A program made the position numbers and the translations under genes. The notes under the pieces are model-generated. The model saw nothing but the letters and a program-made list of their open reading frames with translations. It ran no database searches and was not told the origin of the DNA. Positions 59,601-64,000 of a DNA stretch of 64,000 bases are shown piece by piece (within the stretch, counting starts at the first letter, position 1; each line of letters begins with the position of its first letter). The stretch comes from Tolypeutes matacus (Eukaryota > Chordata > Mammalia > Cingulata > Chlamyphoridae): NCBI GenBank assembly GCA_026826555.1, contig JAKSZT010033882.1, positions 328,881 to 392,880 on the forward strand, given 5' to 3'.

Positions 59601-62600
59601 TCAATGCAGTGGTTTGTTCACTGTAAAAATCTGAATAAGATTTGTGTTTCATTTGCTGCTATGCTTGTGCTTTCAGTTACAAGTATCTTCAAAACTCTGG
59701 ATTTCCCTAACATGCCATGAATGCAGGAGGAACTTCAACTTTGAAAAGGAAGTAAGATAACTGTTTCTTCGTCTGCTATGAACTTGCTTTCACTCACAAT
59801 GTAAAAGCACTGTTTTTACCTAATGCCATGCCAATGCAGTAGTTTCTTCACTTTTCAAATCTAAGTAAGATTTGTGTTATGTTTGCTGCTAAGCATGTGT
59901 TTTCACTTAAAATCATCTTCAAAACACTGGTTGTACCTAAGAAACTGTGAATGCAGAAGTTAATTCAACTTTGAATGTTAATTAAGATTAATTTTGGCTT
60001 GTCTGCTATACATTTGCTTTTACTCACAATGTCAGAACCCTGCTTTCATTATACCAATGCTGCAGTTTCTTCACTTTGAACTCTAAGTAAGATTCTTCTT
60101 TCTTTTGCAGCTGTGCACGTGTTTCCACCTACAATCAGCTACAAAACACTGATTTTCCCTAATGCTTGGTGAATGCTGTCAGTTCTTTGGTTTAGAAAAC
60201 CAATAAAGAAACTTGTTTCATTAGCTGCTTTGCACGTGTTTTCACTTACAATCAACTTCAAGACACTGTTTCATCTAACCTCTGTGAATTTAGGAGGTAC
60301 TTCAAGTTTGAAAGGTAAGTAAGATACTTGTTTGTTTGACTTCTATGCCCTAGTTTTCACCCACAATCATTGTAAAAACACTGGTTTTATCTAATGCTAT
60401 GTCAATGCAGTAGTTTCTTCACTTTTCAAATCTAAGTAAGATTTGTGTTTAATTTGCTCCTATGCAAGTGTTTTCACTTAAAATCATCTTCAAAACACTG
60501 GTTTTACCTAACACTCTGTGAAGGGAGGAGGTACTTCAACTTTGAAAATTAAGTAACATACTTGTTTGTTTTGCTGCTACTCACTTCCTTTCACTCAAAT
60601 GTCTAAACTCTCCTTTTACCTACTGCTATGCCAATGCAGATGTTCTTCACTTTTGTGAAGTACATAAGACACTTCTGTCCTTGGCTGGTATGCACTTGTT
60701 TTCACATACAACCAATGTCAAAACACTGCTTTTAATATGCCAATGCTGCAGTTTCTTCCCTTTGGAAATCTAAGTAGGACTCTTCTTTCTTTTGCTTCTA
60801 TGCACGTGTTTTCACTTACAATCAACTTCAAAACACTGTTTTTCCCTAACACTGGGTGAATGCAATCAGTTCTTCAGGTTAGAAAGCCAATAAAAATCTT
60901 GTTTCCTTGGCTGCTTTGCACGTGTTTTGATTTAAAATCAACTTCAAGACCCGCATTTCACCTAACTCTCTGGGAATGCAAGAGGTGCTTCAAGTTTGAA
61001 ATGTAAGTAAGAATCTTGTTTCTTTGGCTGCTATGCACTTGCTTTGACTCACTATGCCAACACACTGCTTTTTCCTAATGCTATGGCAATGCAGTGGTTT
61101 CTTCACTTAACAAATCTAAATAAGATTTGTTTTTCATTTGTTAATATGCATGTGTTTTCACTTACAAATATCTTCAAAACACTGGTTTTACCTAACACGC
61201 TGTGAATGCAGGTGGAACATCAACTTTGAAATGGAAGTAAGGTACTTGTTTCTTTGCATGCTATGCACTTGCTTTCTCTCACAATCAATGTAAAAACACT
61301 GCTTTTACCTAATGCTGTGCCAATGCAGTAGTTTCTTCACTTTTCAAATATAAATAAGACTTGTGTTTCATTTGCTGCTATGCATGTGTTTTCAGTTAAA
61401 CTCATCTTTTAAACACTGGTTTTAACTAACACACTGTGAATGCAGGAGCTAATTCAACATTGAAAATTTAGTAAGACTCTTGTTTGTTTGGCTACTATGC
61501 AGATGCTTTTAATTACAATGTCAAAACCCTGCTTTTACCTATTGCTATGGCAATGCAAAAGTTCTTCACTTTTGTAAAGTACATAAGATACTTCTTTCCT
61601 TGCCTGCTATGCACTTGTTTTCACATAAAAGAAATGTCAAAACACTGCTTTTACTATGCCAATGCTGCAGTTTCTTCTCTTTGGAAATCTAAGTAGGATT
61701 CTTCTTTCCTTTGCTGCTATGCACGTGTTTTCACTTACAATCAACTTCAAAACACTGCTTTTCCCTAACACTGGGCGAATGCAGTCAATTCTTTGGTTTA
61801 GAAAACCAATAAACAAAACTTGTTTCATGGTATGCTTTGCAGGTGTTTTCACTTAAAATCAACTTCAAAACACTGGCTTTAGCTAAAGCTCTGTGAATGC
61901 AGGAGGTACTTCAACTTTGAATGGTAAGAGGCTAGTTTGTTTGACTGTTATGCAGTTGTTTTCACTCACAATCAATGTAAAACACTAGTTTTACCTAATG
62001 CTATGCCAATGCAGTAGATTCTTCACTTTTTGAATTGAAGTAAGATTTGTGTTTCATTTGCTCCTTTGCATGTGTTTTCACTTAAAGTTATCATCAAAAC
62101 ACTGGTTTTACCTAACACTCTGTGAAGGGAGAAAGTACTTCAACTTTGAAAGTTAAGTAAGATTCTTGTTTGTTTCACTGCTATGCATTTGCTTTTATGC
62201 ACAAAGTCAAATCCCTGCTTTTACCTATTGCTATGCCAAGGCAGAAGTTCTTCACTTTTATAAAATACATAACATACTTCTCTCCTTGGCTGCTATGTAT
62301 TTGTTTTCACATACAACCTATGTCAAAACACTGTTTTTATTATACCAATACTGTGGTTTCTTCCCTTTGGAAACCTAATTTGGATTCTTATTTCTTTTGC
62401 TTCTATGGACGTGTTTTCAGATACAATCAACTACAAACACTGCTTTTCCCTAACACTGGGTGAATGCAGTCAATTCTTCAGTTTAGAAAACCAATTAAAA
62501 ACTTATTTCGTTGGCTGCTTTATTCATGTTTTCACTTAAAAACAACTTCAAGGCACTGTTTTCACCAAACTCTCAGTGAATGAAGTAGGTACTTCAAGAT

Positions 62601-64000
62601 TGAAAGGTAAGTAAAATACTTGTTTGTTTGGCTGCTGTGTACTTGCATTCACTCACAATCAATGTAAAAACCCTGCTTTTACCTAATGCTATGGCAATGA
62701 CATAGTTTCTTCACTTTTCAGATCTAGGTAAGATTCGTATTTCATTTGCTCCTATGCATGTGTTTTCACTTAAAATCATCTTCAAAACACTGATTTTACC
62801 TAAAACTCTGTGGATTCAGGAGGTTCTCCAACTTTCTAATGTAAATAAGAAACTTATTTGTTTGGCTGCTTTGAAATTGCTTTCACTCACAATCAATGTA
62901 AAAACACTGCTTTTACCTAATGATATGCCAATGAGTTTCTTCTGTTTTCAAATCTGAGTAATATTTGTGTTTTGTTTGCTGTCATTCTTGTGTTTTCACT
63001 AAAAATCATCTTCAAAACGCTGATTTTACCTAACAATCTGTGATTGCAGGAGGTAATTCAAGTTTGAAAGTTAAGTAAGGCACTTGTATCTTTGGCTGCT
63101 ATACACTTCCTTTCACTCACAATGTCAAAACCCTTATTTTTACTATGCCAATGTTGCAGTATTTTCAGTTTGGAAACCTAAGTAAGAGTCTTCTTTCTTT
63201 TGCTGCTATGCACGTGTTTAAAGTCAACTTCAAAACACTGTTTGTCCCCCATACTGGGTGAACGCAGTCTGTTCTTTGGTTTAGAAAACCAATAAAGAAA
63301 TTTGTTTCATTGGCTGCTTTGCACCTGTTTTCACTTAAAATCAACTTCAAGACACTGGTTTCAGGTAGCTCTCTGTGAATGCAGGAAGTAGTTCAAGTTT
63401 GAAATGTAAGTAAGATACTTGTTTGTTTGCCTGCTATGCACTTGCTTTCACTCACAATGTCAAAACACTTTTTTTAAACCTAATGCTATGTCAATGCAGT
63501 GGTTTCTTCACTTTACAAACCTAAATACTTAGGTTTCAAATCTAAGTAAGATTTGTGTTTTGTTTGTTGCTATGCATGTGCTTTCACTTAAAATCATCTT
63601 CAAAACACTGGTTTTATTTAACGCTCTGTGAATGCAGGGGGTACTTCAACATTGAATGTTAAGTAACTTGCTTGTTGGTTTTACTGCTATGCACTTGTTT
63701 TCACTCACAATCATTGTAAAAAACTGCTTTTCCCTAATGCAATGCCAATGCAGGAGTTTCTTCCCTTTTCAAATCTAAGTAAAGTCTGTGGTTCATTTGC
63801 TCTTATGCATGTATTTTCACTTCAAATCATCTTCAAAACACTGGTTTTACCTAACACTCTGTGAAGGCAGGAGGTACTTCAACTTTGAAATTTAAGTAAG
63901 ATTATTATTTGTTTCACTGCTGTGCACTTGCTTTCCCTCACAATGTCAAAAGCCTGCTTTTACCTATTGCTATGCCAATGCAGAAGTTCTTCACTTTTGT
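56693..64000 (+). repeat. Sat2 satellite, right block, continues past the window
   Basis: Same monomers and orientation as the left block. The F-type monomer (AATAAAGAAAC) recurs near 57.00, 58.14, 58.71, 59.40, 60.20, 60.89, 61.81, 62.49 and 63.29 kb. Spacings of about 570, 690, 800, 920 and 1,140 bases are close to 5, 6, 7, 8 and 10 monomers. The commonest spacing is about 690 bases, suggesting a six-monomer higher-order unit with frequent monomer gain and loss. No interspersed element was seen in this 7.3 kb. The array is still running at the window end. Confidence 0.93.

Noticed and set aside
51755..64000. Small open frames of about 60-150 codons resembling a Leu/Phe-rich protein family
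   Set aside because: They repeat with the satellite monomers, carry no domain, and begin and end wherever monomer mutations create or remove stops.
51755..64000. CENP-B box in Sat2
   Set aside because: No sequence resembling the CENP-B box core was seen in the monomers by eye.

Overview
The window is vertebrate nuclear DNA, almost certainly mammalian and most likely xenarthran. The organism call rests on one tRNA-derived SINE (26202-26374) that resembles the armadillo/sloth tRNA-Ala-type SINEs. It is supported by L1 elements with both ORFs and by MaLR/ERVL-like LTRs. A sloth or anteater looks more likely than an armadillo, because a random armadillo window should carry many more such SINEs; that finer call is an inference. 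No intact host gene is present. Everything recognisable is mobile, decayed or tandemly repeated DNA.

Layout. 1-3771: decayed betaretrovirus-like (ERVK-type) gag on the minus strand with LTR-like ends. 3785-6992: 5'-truncated L1 (L1-A). 7290-8960: KRAB/C2H2 zinc-finger pseudogene on the minus strand. 9117-9173: a tiny L1 insertion with a perfect target-site duplication (TSD). 9320-9897: solo LTR. 9898-13110: mostly unrecognised, with one LTR-like repeat and one MER5A-like hAT fragment. 13115-27105: a near full-length old L1 (L1-C). It is split by a younger full-length L1 (L1-B, 14545-22354, 10-bp TSD), a solo LTR (25331-25838, 5-bp TSD) and a SINE (26202-26374, 14-bp TSD). 27110-32317: class I (gammaretrovirus-like) ERV pol and env without LTRs, with a 503-bp retro-inserted transcript between RNase H and integrase. 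32318-51754: a 9-bp-based satellite (Sat1), organised in degenerate 1-1.7 kb higher-order units and interrupted by a complete MaLR-like provirus (38132-40751). 51755-64000 and beyond: an AT-rich satellite of about 115-bp monomers (Sat2) with multi-monomer higher-order units, carrying one inverted Sat1 block (55836-56692).

How the parts relate. The nesting gives a relative chronology: L1-C first, then L1-B, the solo LTR and the SINE. The MaLR-like provirus entered after Sat1 existed at this place. The class I ERV is cut off on both sides without LTRs, so its edges are rearrangement junctions rather than integration ends. Intermixed satellites, an inverted satellite block and nested retroelements fit a pericentromeric or other heterochromatic setting (inference). 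The most novel content is the satellite pair: Sat1, whose two main 9-mers are the two CpG-deamination products of one ancestral 9-mer, and Sat2, whose monomers repeatedly carry consensus 5' splice sites and AATAAA signals. All boundaries were read by eye, without alignment software.
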